A stretch of 40,650 bases of DNA from Bacteroidota bacterium (GCA_023417955.1 JAEZDW010000111.1:1-40650), one strand, 5' to 3'. Positions 9,342 through 18,436 are shown, numbered from the stretch's first letter. The notes: generated by a model not told the origin, from the sequence alone. Translations and numbers: made by a program.

Positions 9342-12300
9342 TTAAAGTGAGAGTCGTAGACCAAAGTTGTAGCGCTTCACAGTGGGGTAAGCGCCCTGAC
9401 CGCCGGCTCCGGCGAAATTGGATTCGCGATCGTCAGGCATCCTCGACCATACCCAGAGGTTGTTACCATTCACAAAAATCCGCAGGGCTGAAAACCCGAG
9501 TTTACCGAGTCCGCCCGCACCGAACGTATAGGCGAGTTCTGCGTTTTTCAATCGCGCATAAGATCCATCAAACAGGAATTGCGTTCCGTTGTAGTAGCTC
9601 GGGGTAGACAGCCATCGCGGTACGACGACATCTGCATCGGGTGTCTCTCTCGACCACCAGGTTCCCATATCGTATACGGTGTTAAGTCGGCTGCCAAAGC
9701 TGTTGAGTGGCACTTCGCGTGTCACGTTGCTCACGCCGTAGAACTGAACAAATCCGCTGAATCCTTTCCATTCAAATCCCAACGTCGCGTTGAAGGTGTT
9801 CTGCGGAGTGTCGGAATAGCCGAATGGAATTCTGTCTGAATCATCTACGATACCATCGCCGTTGAAATCGATGATGTAGTAATCTCCGGGAAGTTTCTGA
9901 TTATCGTTCGTATTCAGTTGTGGGGTTCCATATATCTCATCGTAAGTATTCACGAATCCAGCGTCAACCCATGCCCTGTGTTGATTGATGGCATAGCCGG
10001 CTCGTTTTCGATAATCGTCGTACAGCGCAGGATCATCTGCGTTAAGAATTTTGTTCTTGGAGTGGGTCATATTCAGGTTGGCCCAGAGACGCAGATCATT
10101 TCCTAATGACTTGGTGATATTGAGAACGATTTCAAAACCCTGCGCGCGAACAGATCCAAGGTTCGCTGCCGGCGGCGTCGTACCATAGTAAGAAGGGACA
10201 GCCCGATCTTCGCCGCGGACGATAATATCGAATCTCTTATCGCGGAAGAAATCAACGCTACCTGAGAAAGTTCCCTTCATAAAGGCATAGTCGATACCTG
10301 CGTTGAATTTCCGCACAGTCTCCCAACGCACATCCGGATTTCCAACAGCCTGCTCCCGGAACCACGTGTAGGGGCTGTTACCCTGGTTTAAGTCAAGAGA
10401 CGCATTGCCTCTGTATTCCCATTGGGTCATATACAGCCATCGGAGCGGTTGACCATTCCTCATCAGGTTATCATCACCGATCTCTCCGTAAGAAGCTCTG
10501 ATTTTGAGAAGGTCGAGAAAAGCGATATCGTCGAAGAGCGGTTCCTCTGTTAATGCCCATCCTACCGCGCCGGAATTAAAGAATGCAAAACGGTATTCTT
10601 TGCTGAATCGCTCGGAGCCATTGTACGCTCCGTTGTATTCGATAAAGTACTTGTTGTTGAAATCATATGTTGCCCGGAAAACCCAGTCTTCCCGGAACCG
10701 CGGTATCTGGTGACCGGATGCTCTTTGTTCGCGCATTAACATACCCATGGCGTGGACATTGTGCTTGCCGTAGCTTCGTGTCCAGCTTGGTTGAATTTGA
10801 AAGTTGAGGTTGCGCTCAGTCAGACCGTTATCCACTTGACCCGGTGAGTGATTCCACAATACACCCTGCATAAAATCGAACTTATTGTTCTGATCGTATT
10901 CGATCTTGTAAGTCGCCTTGCCAGTAATGGGATCGATCCACTTTTGTTGTGCATCATTAAAAAGGTCATTCACACCGCGATTGAATTCGACAAATGCATT
11001 ATCCCAGGAAATTGACCCTCTGAAATTCAATCCCTTTGTGATCATGTCCAGTTTTTGCTCCAGAATGAAATCGGTATTTATGCGCGTGTTGGTTGTAGTC
11101 ATTGCGCCTCCAAGTGCCAGGTTGGCGGCGGAGTTGCTCACGTTTGAAATGTCAGGATAATATCCCCATGAGCCATCCGAATACTTCGGCATGAATACAT
11201 CAGGAGCGATGTTATACGCACCTGCCCATTGCTGGGCCACAGCCCAGTCTGAGTTATTCCTCTGGTTCCACGGACTCTTTCTTATACCGTTTGATCCGGA
11301 AAGGTTGACTTTGAAAACCGTGGATTTTGTCAACTGGAAATCGAGGTTACTACGAACATTCAGGCGGTTGAATCCATAACCGGGATCGTAGTTACGGCCG
11401 TTGTCCCACACTCTGAAAAGGTCCCCTTCATACTGAAAGTCTGCCGAAGTAAAGTATTTCAATACGGAGGTACCACCTGAAACACTCAGGTTAGCATTAT
11501 ACGCCATCGCGTAACTTTTGAACAGTTCTTTTTGCCAGTCAATATTCGGATAGCGCTCCGCCTGTTCCACACTTGTCTGATTGCGATAATTTTCAATGAA
11601 AGACTGGGGTCGGATATAGGCCCAGGAATCAGGTGATACCCCCAGCTCGTGCTCAATGGCGACGTTGCGCGCCATCAAAGCGTCGTAGGAGTCATATTTG
11701 TTAGGAAGTCTTGACGGCGCTTTAACGGTTGAACTAAAGGTGAAATCAATTTTGGCTGATCCTTCCTTTCCGCGTTTTGTTGTGATGAGTATTACCCCGT
11801 TGGCACCTTTAACACCAAAGACAGCCGTTGCCGATGCATCTTTCAACACCGAAATGGATTCGACTGCGTTTAGGTCAACGCCGCGCATCGGACGTTCCAC
11901 ACCATCGACCAGAATAAGCGGCTCTCTGTTATTCCAGGAACTTGCTGCGCGAATAAGGATCATCGGATCTTCGTCACCGGGCATACCGCTACTTGACATA
12001 GTTACAACACCGGGGAGGTTACCCGTTAGCGCGGCACCCACGTTTGATACACCACCGGCACGTTGAAGCACCGCTCCGGAGGTCTGGGTGATTGAACCCA
12101 CGATACTCTCCTTCTTCTGTTCACCGTAACCAACGATTACGACTTCAGACAGCGCAACTACGTCACCCGTGAGGGTTATATTGATAACAGCGTTCTGACC
12201 CACAACGACTTCCTGGGTCACATATCCAATGGAACTGAATACCAGCACAGATTCTGCCGAGGGAACATTCAGACTATATCTTCCGTCTGCATCGGTTACG

Positions 12301-12584
12301 GTTCCCGTTGTGGTTCCTTTTACAATCACGTTTACCCCGGGCAGGCCTTCGTTATTTTCCGGGTCGATTACACGCCCTGAGACTGCGCGCTGCTGAAGGA
12401 AAAAGATTTCTTTAGTCGGACTTGTAAATTCTTCCCCGACCGTTTCGCTATGGAATCCGGTACTGAGGTCCGATGCCGACAGTACTCCGACCATTAAGCA
12501 CTGAACACAGATACCGGTCAGGGTATGTTTCATTACTTGCCGGATTTGTCGTGGTAATTGTCTTATCATAGGTTGATGGTTCAT
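9342..12584 (-). CDS. xusA: SusC-like TonB-dependent transporter (XusA-like), first gene of xylan locus
   Basis: A canonical SusC of about 1,080 residues. The open frame reaches 12614. I favour the ATG at 12584; the ATG at 12533 (MKHTLTGICVQCLMVGVLSAS, a compact signal peptide) is an equally reasonable alternative. After the signal lie a CarboxypepD_reg-like domain (VSGRVIDPENNEGLPGVNVI; GTVTDADGRYSL; SSIGYVTQEV), a linker with SEVVIVGYGEQKKE, the plug (PLILVDGVERPM; SISVLKDASATAVFGVKGAN; GVILITTKRG), and a long beta-barrel ending YNFGLRLSL. It imports oligosaccharides across the outer membrane using TonB energy. The first position and neighbours match xusA of the Prevotella bryantii xylan cluster. 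A promoter-like element and direct repeats lie about 450-520 bp upstream of the start. Confidence 0.93.
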   Translation of the reverse strand: MNHQPMIRQLPRQIRQVMKHTLTGICVQCLMVGVLSASDLSTGFHSETVGEEFTSPTKEIFFLQQRAVSGRVIDPENNEGLPGVNVIVKGTTTGTVTDADGRYSLNVPSAESVLVFSSIGYVTQEVVVGQNAVINITLTGDVVALSEVVIVGYGEQKKESIVGSITQTSGAVLQRAGGVSNVGAALTGNLPGVVTMSSSGMPGDEDPMILIRAASSWNNREPLILVDGVERPMRGVDLNAVESISVLKDASATAVFGVKGANGVILITTKRGKEGSAKIDFTFSSTVKAPSRLPNKYDSYDALMARNVAIEHELGVSPDSWAYIRPQSFIENYRNQTSVEQAERYPNIDWQKELFKSYAMAYNANLSVSGGTSVLKYFTSADFQYEGDLFRVWDNGRNYDPGYGFNRLNVRSNLDFQLTKSTVFKVNLSGSNGIRKSPWNQRNNSDWAVAQQWAGAYNIAPDVFMPKYSDGSWGYYPDISNVSNSAANLALGGAMTTTNTRINTDFILEQKLDMITKGLNFRGSISWDNAFVEFNRGVNDLFNDAQQKWIDPITGKATYKIEYDQNNKFDFMQGVLWNHSPGQVDNGLTERNLNFQIQPSWTRSYGKHNVHAMGMLMREQRASGHQIPRFREDWVFRATYDFNNKYFIEYNGAYNGSERFSKEYRFAFFNSGAVGWALTEEPLFDDIAFLDLLKIRASYGEIGDDNLMRNGQPLRWLYMTQWEYRGNASLDLNQGNSPYTWFREQAVGNPDVRWETVRKFNAGIDYAFMKGTFSGSVDFFRDKRFDIIVRGEDRAVPSYYGTTPPAANLGSVRAQGFEIVLNITKSLGNDLRLWANLNMTHSKNKILNADDPALYDDYRKRAGYAINQHRAWVDAGFVNTYDEIYGTPQLNTNDNQKLPGDYYIIDFNGDGIVDDSDRIPFGYSDTPQNTFNATLGFEWKGFSGFVQFYGVSNVTREVPLNSFGSRLNTVYDMGTWWSRETPDADVVVPRWLSTPSYYNGTQFLFDGSYARLKNAELAYTFGAGGLGKLGFSALRIFVNGNNLWVWSRMPDDRESNFAGAGGQGAYPTVKRYNFGLRLSL

Positions 12585-13037
12585 TGTGCGAAAATTCAAA
12601 CAGGTAGCCTCCACGCATGTATTCTGAAGTGGGGCAGGATTGCTTACTTGTCAGCTGGTATTGATCAGTGTTTCCATAGTTTTTTCGATTCTTTTGAGAG
12701 GAGCTGCCGGAACCGTCGCTCCAGGATGAGAAACAAGAATTTTCAGGCAGTATCTGGTGTATAATTTCTGCCGGGAGAAACCCGTTCGGGGTGTGCAATT
12801 TTGTAAGGGTATTGCTCCTGGATTTCCCCGTCTTGATGCCAGCGTCATTGTAAGACGCAGCTGCTTGCCTCAGGCCGGGCACTGCTCCGGATCGAGTAAG
12901 ACGGGCGCGTGTCGGGGACTTTTCGATTAGCTTGACCAATCTGCTCACAGCCATTTCGGGGGTTCAAAGGTTTGGTTGGCCGACTTCTGTCGCTCAAAAG
13001 ATCAATCGTTCGAGAAACCGTTTGCAGTCGACGTAAA

Positions 13038-13066
13038 CAAATATATCCCCGGCGCGCGGCCACAAG
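13038..13066 (-). promoter_or_regulatory. Predicted promoter of the xus operon
   Basis: On the minus strand TATATTTG (13045-13038) matches the Bacteroidota -7 consensus TAnnTTTG exactly. Upstream, CTTG (13066-13063) supplies a TTG -33 box, with 17 nt between, inside the range reported for Flavobacterium promoters (TTG-N17-23-TAnnTTTG). Transcription would begin near 13031, leaving a leader of about 450 nt before xusA. It lies directly downstream of a perfect direct repeat, which supports its being a regulated promoter. Confidence 0.6.
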
Positions 13067-13074
13067 GCTATGAT

Positions 13075-13104
13075 TATGTTACACGCTTTACTCTGTATGT
13101 TACA
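13075..13104 (-). promoter_or_regulatory. Perfect 9-bp direct repeats, 21-bp period, probable activator site for xus
   Basis: TATGTTACA occurs at 13075-13083 and again at 13096-13104 (TGTAACATA on the coding strand), separated by 12 bp. The 21-bp period is two helical turns, so both copies face the same side of DNA, and the nearer copy ends 9 bp upstream of the predicted -33 box. That geometry suits AraC-type DNA-binding domains, such as those of hybrid two-component regulators that control xylan loci in Bacteroidota. No regulator gene is in the window, so the binding protein is unknown. Confidence 0.55.
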
Positions 13105-13490
13105 TCTTTATAAAGTACTGTTTTATAAGTCATTGCACGCGAATCGAGCCGGAGTGGTTTTGCATTCCGTTGCGGGTAGTAGCACATTTGAGACATATTT
13201 GTCGAGAAAGTTTTAGCGATCCGAAGAAGCCAATGGCCGCGCGTTGCGCTAAAGTGAAAGCATTCATATCGTTTTCCCGGTTGCCCGGTATTTACCGCAA
13301 AATCCGCAATCGGGAGAAGCCCTGCCCACGCCAGCCACCGCGCACCCTTTCCAAATGCTGGTCGACCGCACCCGAACCCAAATTGCGTCCAGCACGCGTT
13401 TGCCGCGAACAAACCACAAAAAGATGGCGTGCAAATCTCCACAAAGAGGAACCCTGTTTTCTGATGGGCTCCCGAGGGGTATCTAACAGG

Positions 13491-13510
13491 CTCCTTCGGT
13501 CACGAAGGAG
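13491..13510. other. Perfect 8-bp stem, 4-nt loop hairpin
   Basis: CTCCTTCG and CGAAGGAG flank the loop GTCA. The hairpin is about 275 bp upstream of tldD and about 425 bp upstream of the xus promoter. A run of T (TTTTTCG) comes only about 18 nt later on the plus strand, too far for a classic intrinsic terminator. It could belong to an untranslated leader or a small RNA; nothing further can be said. Confidence 0.4.
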
Positions 13511-13784
13511 GGGAAATCCGGATTAGAGTTTTTCGAAGCATATCACTTTCCTACGTTAAGGACTCCGCGAAATCTCAGTCTCTGTCGAAACATTCCCATG
13601 GTTTTCAGTTCATGGATTGGCCACTTGTAAGCGAACATCCACCCGTTCCGCTATCCCGCCATTTAAATAATCTAAAAGCATATGTTATAAAATCGTCCAA
13701 TAAGCGGTTTGTTTGTCCTATCTTTTGAGATGTCTTGGTTCCCGGTTTTGGGAAGGGACAACTTATTAACCTAAAAAGCCTAGA

Positions 13785-15425
13785 ATGAAGAGAAGAAATT
13801 TTGTCCAGCTGGCCGGGCTGGGTGTGGGCGGAATGTTGCTTCCGTTATATGTTCCCGGAAATCCAATACCGGTTGAAGCCCTTCTAGACTCTCCTCTCGC
13901 GGTCGAAGAGAAAAAACGGTTGGCGGACATTGCGCTTAATACGGCCCGTAGTTCGGGAGCCACGTATGCCGACATACGCATCGGGCGCTACCTGAACCAA
14001 TTCATTACCACCCGCGAGGAAAAAGTCCAGAACATTGTAAATACCGAATCGTTCGGTGCAGGTATTCGTGTTATCGCGAACGGCACGTGGGGGTTTGCTG
14101 CCACGAATGAAGTTACAGCTGACGGTATAAAGCGTGCCACGTCGCAGGCAATAGCAATTGCAAAGGCGAATTCGAAGTTTCAAAAAGAACCCGTAACACT
14201 TGCCCCTGTAAAAGGTTACGGCGAAGTCAAATGGAACACAAAAATCACAAAGAATGCTTTTGAGATTCCGGTCTCTGAAAAAGTAGAACTTCTTCTCAAT
14301 GCAAATAACGCCGCCATTGAAAACGGTGCCTCTTTCGTGAACTCAAACCTGTTCATGGTAAATGAACAGAAATACTTTGCCTCGACCGACGGATCCTACA
14401 TCGATCAGGATATCCACCGGATTTGGCCTACCTTCAACGTAACAGCGGTGGATAAAGCGTCAGGAAAATTCAAGACACGTCAGGCGCTGAGTGCACCAAT
14501 GGGAATGGGTTACGAATATCTGGACGCACGCAAAGAAGACAAAATCAGTGGGCCGATGGGAACGGTGTTCTATAAGAACAGCTATGACATCGTTGAGGAT
14601 TCTGTTCTTGCAGCAAAACAGGCGCGGGAAATGGTATCTGCAAAATCTGTTGAGCCTGGTAAATACGACATGGTCCTCGAACCCAATCATCTCGGGTTAA
14701 CCATTCACGAATCCATCGGTCACCCTCTTGAACTCGATCGCGTACTTGGATACGAAGCCAACTATGCCGGAACGAGTTTTGCCACACTCGATAAATGGAA
14801 GAGCGGTAACTTCAAATATGGCAGCGACATTGTAAACATTGTAGCCGATAAGACACAGGCTAACTCCCTGGGAGCAGCAGGTTTTGATGATGAAGGCGTA
14901 CAGTGCAGGGAATGGGATCTCATTAAAGACGGTGTGCTTGTTAACTATCAGGCTATCCGCGATCAGGCACACATCATAGACCAAAAAGAATCACACGGAT
15001 GCTGTTATTCGCAGAGCTGGAGCGACGTTCAGTTTCAGCGTATGCCCAATGTATCGCTGAGGCCGGGTAAAGAAAAATACTCGGCCGAGGACATGATCCG
15101 CGATGTAGAAAAAGGAATATTCATTGCGGGCAGAGGCTCATATAGTATAGACCAACAACGCTATAACTTCCAGTTTGGCGGAACGGTCTTCTTTGAAATA
15201 AAGAACGGCAAGATTACCGGAATGTTGAATGACGTTGCTTACCAGTCCAACACACAAGAATTCTGGAACAGCTGCGTAAAGATATGTGACGCAAGCGACT
15301 ACAGGCTTTTCGGATCGTTCTTTGACGGAAAAGGACAACCTTCACAGGTTAGTGCTGTTTCGCATGGAAGTTCAACAGCTCGTTTTAATGGAATCAATGT
15401 AATTAATACCGGACGAACACTCTGA
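13785..15425 (+). CDS. tldD: TldD-family metallopeptidase, Tat-signal type (paralogue 1)
   Basis: A 546-residue protein of the TldD/PmbA (peptidase U62) family. The zinc motif HESIGH is at residues 308-313, within LTIHESIGHPLELDRVLGYE, a hallmark of the TldD subunit; the C-terminal domain has DDEGVQCREWDLIKDGVLVNYQ and GMLNDVAYQSN. It is longer than Escherichia coli TldD (about 480 residues), mainly from an N-terminal MKRRNFVQLAGLGVGGMLL segment that resembles a twin-arginine (Tat) signal. TldD with TldE degrades unfolded or leader peptides and matures peptides such as microcin B17; what it cuts here is unknown. It is followed after 4 bp by a close paralogue and then a TldE-type gene, so all three are probably one transcript. 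A/T-rich sequence precedes the ATG, as usual for the phylum. Confidence 0.92.
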   Translation: MKRRNFVQLAGLGVGGMLLPLYVPGNPIPVEALLDSPLAVEEKKRLADIALNTARSSGATYADIRIGRYLNQFITTREEKVQNIVNTESFGAGIRVIANGTWGFAATNEVTADGIKRATSQAIAIAKANSKFQKEPVTLAPVKGYGEVKWNTKITKNAFEIPVSEKVELLLNANNAAIENGASFVNSNLFMVNEQKYFASTDGSYIDQDIHRIWPTFNVTAVDKASGKFKTRQALSAPMGMGYEYLDARKEDKISGPMGTVFYKNSYDIVEDSVLAAKQAREMVSAKSVEPGKYDMVLEPNHLGLTIHESIGHPLELDRVLGYEANYAGTSFATLDKWKSGNFKYGSDIVNIVADKTQANSLGAAGFDDEGVQCREWDLIKDGVLVNYQAIRDQAHIIDQKESHGCCYSQSWSDVQFQRMPNVSLRPGKEKYSAEDMIRDVEKGIFIAGRGSYSIDQQRYNFQFGGTVFFEIKNGKITGMLNDVAYQSNTQEFWNSCVKICDASDYRLFGSFFDGKGQPSQVSAVSHGSSTARFNGINVINTGRTL

Positions 15426-15429
15426 TCAT

Positions 15430-17070
15430 ATGCGAAGACGAGATTTTATACAACTTGCAGGGATTAGCGCAGGCGCGCTGGCGCTTCCGATTTCATCTTT
15501 TGCAAAATCTGTGGATGCAGCACGCCTGCTTGAACCCGGATTGGATGCGACTCAGAAAAAGAAACTTGCCGATATCGGACTGAACGCTGCAAAGAGCAAA
15601 GGCGCTTCGTACGCCGACGTGAGAATCGGGCGGTACCTGAATCAATTCGTCACTACCCGCGAGGACAAAGTTCAGAGTATTGTCAACACGGAGTCTTTCG
15701 GATGCGGAGTTCGTGTTATAGCGAATGGTACGTGGGGATTTGCGTCAACCAACGATGTTACGCCTGATGGAATCACAAAAGCTGCAGCGCAGGCTGTTGC
15801 CATCGCAAAGGCAAATGGGCGTGTACAAAAAGAGCCGGTGAATCTGGTTCCTGTTAAGGCGCACGGGGATCAGGTTTATAAGACACCAATTGTGAAGAAC
15901 GGCTTTGAAGTTCCGATCAAAGACAAGGTAGATTTGCTTCTGAAAGCCAATGATGCTGCCATGGCAAAGGGTGCCAACTTTATCAATTCTGTTCTTTTCC
16001 TCGTTAACGAACAAAAGTATTTCGCCTCAACGGAAGGTTCTTACATTGATCAGGACATACACCGCACGTGGCCGAACTTCCAGGTGACAGTGGTCGATAC
16101 GAAGTCGGGGCAGTTCAAACAACGCGCGGCGTTCAGCGCTCCCGTTGGAATGGGTTTTGAATACCTCGACGGTCGTGCCGAGGACAAGATTCAGGGTCCG
16201 GGCAATACCATTCTCTACAATAAATCATACGACATCATTGAAGATGCAGCGATGGCGGCTGAACAGGGCAAAGAGATCCTGGCAGCAAAATCGGTTGAAC
16301 CAGGAAAGTACGATCTGGTACTGGAGCCGTCGCACCTTTGGCTGACGATACATGAATCAGTAGGCCACCCGTTAGAGCTCGACCGTGTATTGGGCTTCGA
16401 AGCTAATTATGCAGGTACAAGCTTTGCGACTCTCGACAAATGGAAATCCGGAAAATTCAACTACGGAAGCAAGAACGTTACGCTCATTGCCGACAAAATG
16501 CAGGAAGGTTCGCTGGGTGCCGTTGGCTTTGATGACGAAGGTGTGAAGACCAAACGCTGGGATCTTGTTAAGGACGGAGTCCTGGTAAATTATCAGGCAA
16601 TTCGCGACCAGGCTCATATCATCGGTGAAAAAGAATCCCACGGATGTTGTTACGCCGACAGCTGGAATAGCGTACAGTTCCAACGAATGCCCAATGTTTC
16701 ACTTGCGCCCGGTAAGGAGCAGCTCACGCCTGAACAAATGATCTCAAACGTCGACAAGGGAATCTACATCGTGAAAGACGGATCCTATTCGATTGACCAG
16801 CAGCGATACAACTTCCAGTTCGGCGGAGTCTTATTCTATGAAATCAAAAACGGAAAGATTGCGGGCATGCTAAAAGACGTGGCGTATCAGTCGAACACGC
16901 AGGAATTCTGGAACTCATGTGTTCAGGTTTGCGACGAACGTGACTACCGATTGAACGGCTCCTTCTTCGACGGAAAGGGTCAACCCAGTCAGTCGAGTGC
17001 CGTATCCCACGGTTCGTCTACTGCCCGTTTTAACGGCATCAACGTCATCAATACAGGACGCACACTATAA
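15430..17070 (+). CDS. tldD: TldD-family metallopeptidase, Tat-signal type (paralogue 2)
   Basis: Exactly the same length as the upstream paralogue (546 residues) and collinear with it throughout: HESVGH is again at residues 308-313, and long blocks such as YADVRIGRYLNQFVTTRED, HPLELDRVLG and FNGINVINTGRTL are shared or nearly so. By eye identity is roughly 70-75 percent, pointing to tandem duplication followed by divergence. The N terminus MRRRDFIQLAGISAGALALP is a better Tat-like signal (RRDF followed by a hydrophobic stretch) than that of copy 1. Both copies keep the metal motif, so neither looks like a dead subunit. Differences cluster in the segment after the active site and near residues 60-180. 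The 4-bp spacing to the upstream gene indicates co-translation. Substrate unknown. Confidence 0.92.
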   Translation: MRRRDFIQLAGISAGALALPISSFAKSVDAARLLEPGLDATQKKKLADIGLNAAKSKGASYADVRIGRYLNQFVTTREDKVQSIVNTESFGCGVRVIANGTWGFASTNDVTPDGITKAAAQAVAIAKANGRVQKEPVNLVPVKAHGDQVYKTPIVKNGFEVPIKDKVDLLLKANDAAMAKGANFINSVLFLVNEQKYFASTEGSYIDQDIHRTWPNFQVTVVDTKSGQFKQRAAFSAPVGMGFEYLDGRAEDKIQGPGNTILYNKSYDIIEDAAMAAEQGKEILAAKSVEPGKYDLVLEPSHLWLTIHESVGHPLELDRVLGFEANYAGTSFATLDKWKSGKFNYGSKNVTLIADKMQEGSLGAVGFDDEGVKTKRWDLVKDGVLVNYQAIRDQAHIIGEKESHGCCYADSWNSVQFQRMPNVSLAPGKEQLTPEQMISNVDKGIYIVKDGSYSIDQQRYNFQFGGVLFYEIKNGKIAGMLKDVAYQSNTQEFWNSCVQVCDERDYRLNGSFFDGKGQPSQSSAVSHGSSTARFNGINVINTGRTL

Positions 17071-17096
17071 TAACCAATAACCGAAACGTAATTACA

Positions 17097-18413
17097 ATGG
17101 CTATATACTCTAAAGAAGAAGCAAAGCAGATCCTGGAAAAGGTAATTTCATATTCGAAAGCCGATGGCTGCCAGGCTGTCTTAAACGGATCCAACGAAGG
17201 AAATATCCGTTACGCCAGAAATACGGTATCCACCGCTGGCGAAAACAGCAACGTTACGCTTGCTGTACAAAGCTATTTTGGAAAAAAGTCCGGCGTTGCC
17301 ACCGTGAATGAGTTTGATGCCGCCTCCCTTGAAAAAGTTGTGAAGCGATCCGAGGAACTCGCTCAACTCGCTCCACCGAATCCCGAGTTTATGGAACCTC
17401 TGGGCCAGCAGCAATACGGTGAGTCAAAAACCTTTAAGGAAGCCACAGCGAAGATCAATCCGGATTATCGTGCCCAGGCGGCCGCGTACAGTATTGAATC
17501 GGCGGCTGCAAAAAAGATCACTGCAGCGGGATATCTCGAAGACGAGGATGGATTCAGTGCCATAATGAATTCGAAGGGACTCTTTGCGTACAACCGCGCC
17601 ACCGAGGTGAACTTCACCGTTACCATGCGTACCGAAGACGGCACCGGTTCGGGATGGGTTACACGCGACTTCAATGATGTATCCAAACTCAATACCGCGG
17701 AAGCGTCTAAAGTCGCTATTGAAAAAGCTATTCAAAGCCAGAATGCTAAAGCCATAGAGCCGGGAAAATATACCGTAATTCTCGAACCTGCGGCTGCTGC
17801 TGATCTCATCAGGAACATGCGCTTCAACATGGGCGCAAGACAGGCCGACGAGGGCAGAAGCTTTCTTTCAAAGAAAGGTGGTGGAACAAAACTCAATGAG
17901 AAAATCGTTGACGAACGTATAACGATGTACACCGATCCTTTTAACGACGACGTGCCTGCTTCACCGTGGACTGGCGATGGTCTCGCAAGAAAGAAGATGG
18001 ACCTGATTCGTAACGGTGTTGTAAAGAACCTTTTCTATGATCGTTACTGGGCATCTCAGAAAAATGTCGAACCCGTTCCTTTTCCGGGGAACGTTATCAT
18101 AGACGGAGGAAACGCGTCGCTTGAAGATCTTATCAAAGACACCAAACGTGGTATTCTTGTTACGCGGCTTTGGTACATACGAAGTGTCGACCCTCAGACG
18201 CTGCTCTATACAGGACTGACGCGCGACGGTACATTCTATATCGAAAACGGAAAGATCAAACACCCGGTTAAGAACTTCCGGTTCAACGAAAGCCCGGTGA
18301 TTATGTTGAATAACCTCGAGACACTTGGAAAGCAGGTGCGCATAAACGGCGACCTTATTCCGTATATGAAAATCAGGGATTTCACATTCACCAGCCTGTC
18401 GGACGCCGTTTAG
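17097..18413 (+). CDS. tldE: TldE/PmbA-type partner subunit of TldD
   Basis: A 438-residue member of the same family as the two preceding genes but without the HExxxH zinc motif, as is usual for the TldE (PmbA) subunit. Recognisable segments are SNVTLAVQSYFGKKSGVAT in the N-terminal domain, IEPGKYTVILEPAAAADLI at the place where TldD has its metal motif, and ILVTRLWYIRSVDPQTLLYTG plus GTFYIENGKIKHPVKNFRFNESP in the C-terminal domain. It begins MAIYSKEEAKQIL, with no signal peptide, unlike its two partners. TldD and TldE form a heterodimeric protease. Here a single TldE could pair with either TldD. It starts 26 bp after tldD copy 2 and ends at a strong terminator. Confidence 0.9.
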   Translation: MAIYSKEEAKQILEKVISYSKADGCQAVLNGSNEGNIRYARNTVSTAGENSNVTLAVQSYFGKKSGVATVNEFDAASLEKVVKRSEELAQLAPPNPEFMEPLGQQQYGESKTFKEATAKINPDYRAQAAAYSIESAAAKKITAAGYLEDEDGFSAIMNSKGLFAYNRATEVNFTVTMRTEDGTGSGWVTRDFNDVSKLNTAEASKVAIEKAIQSQNAKAIEPGKYTVILEPAAAADLIRNMRFNMGARQADEGRSFLSKKGGGTKLNEKIVDERITMYTDPFNDDVPASPWTGDGLARKKMDLIRNGVVKNLFYDRYWASQKNVEPVPFPGNVIIDGGNASLEDLIKDTKRGILVTRLWYIRSVDPQTLLYTGLTRDGTFYIENGKIKHPVKNFRFNESPVIMLNNLETLGKQVRINGDLIPYMKIRDFTFTSLSDAV

Positions 18414-18436
18414 CCGAATACGTGATTCAGACAATG

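Larger units (their letters stand above)
12585..13784. other. 1.2-kb intergenic region between divergent xus and tld operons
   Basis: No convincing coding sequence is present: the frames here are short, lack family features and have no signal peptide or conserved-looking motif. The left third (12585-13037) would be the leader of the xus transcript. At 13038-13104 are a promoter-like element and a direct repeat. From 13105 to about 13480 I see only CTTTATAAAG (13106-13115, a 10-bp palindrome) and a GC-rich stretch. A 20-nt hairpin lies at 13491-13510, followed by the palindrome AATCCGGATT (13515-13524). Just upstream of tldD the sequence is A/T-rich; TATCTTTTG (13719-13727) resembles a -7 box with one extra base but has no partner -33 element. 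Confidence 0.7.

Noticed and set aside
12448..12954. 168-residue open frame on the minus strand upstream of xusA
   Set aside because: It overlaps xusA in another frame, has no signal, domain or motif, and a Ser/Thr/Arg-rich composition expected of a random frame.
13074..13442. 122-residue minus-strand frame and the overlapping 118-residue plus-strand frame (13170-13526) in the intergenic region
   Set aside because: Mutually overlapping, rich in Cys/Arg/Pro, no recognisable family, and the minus-strand frame spans the predicted operator repeats.
13719..13727. TATCTTTTG as a promoter box for tldD
   Set aside because: It has one base too many for TAnnTTTG and no TTG 17-23 nt upstream; left as a remark only.
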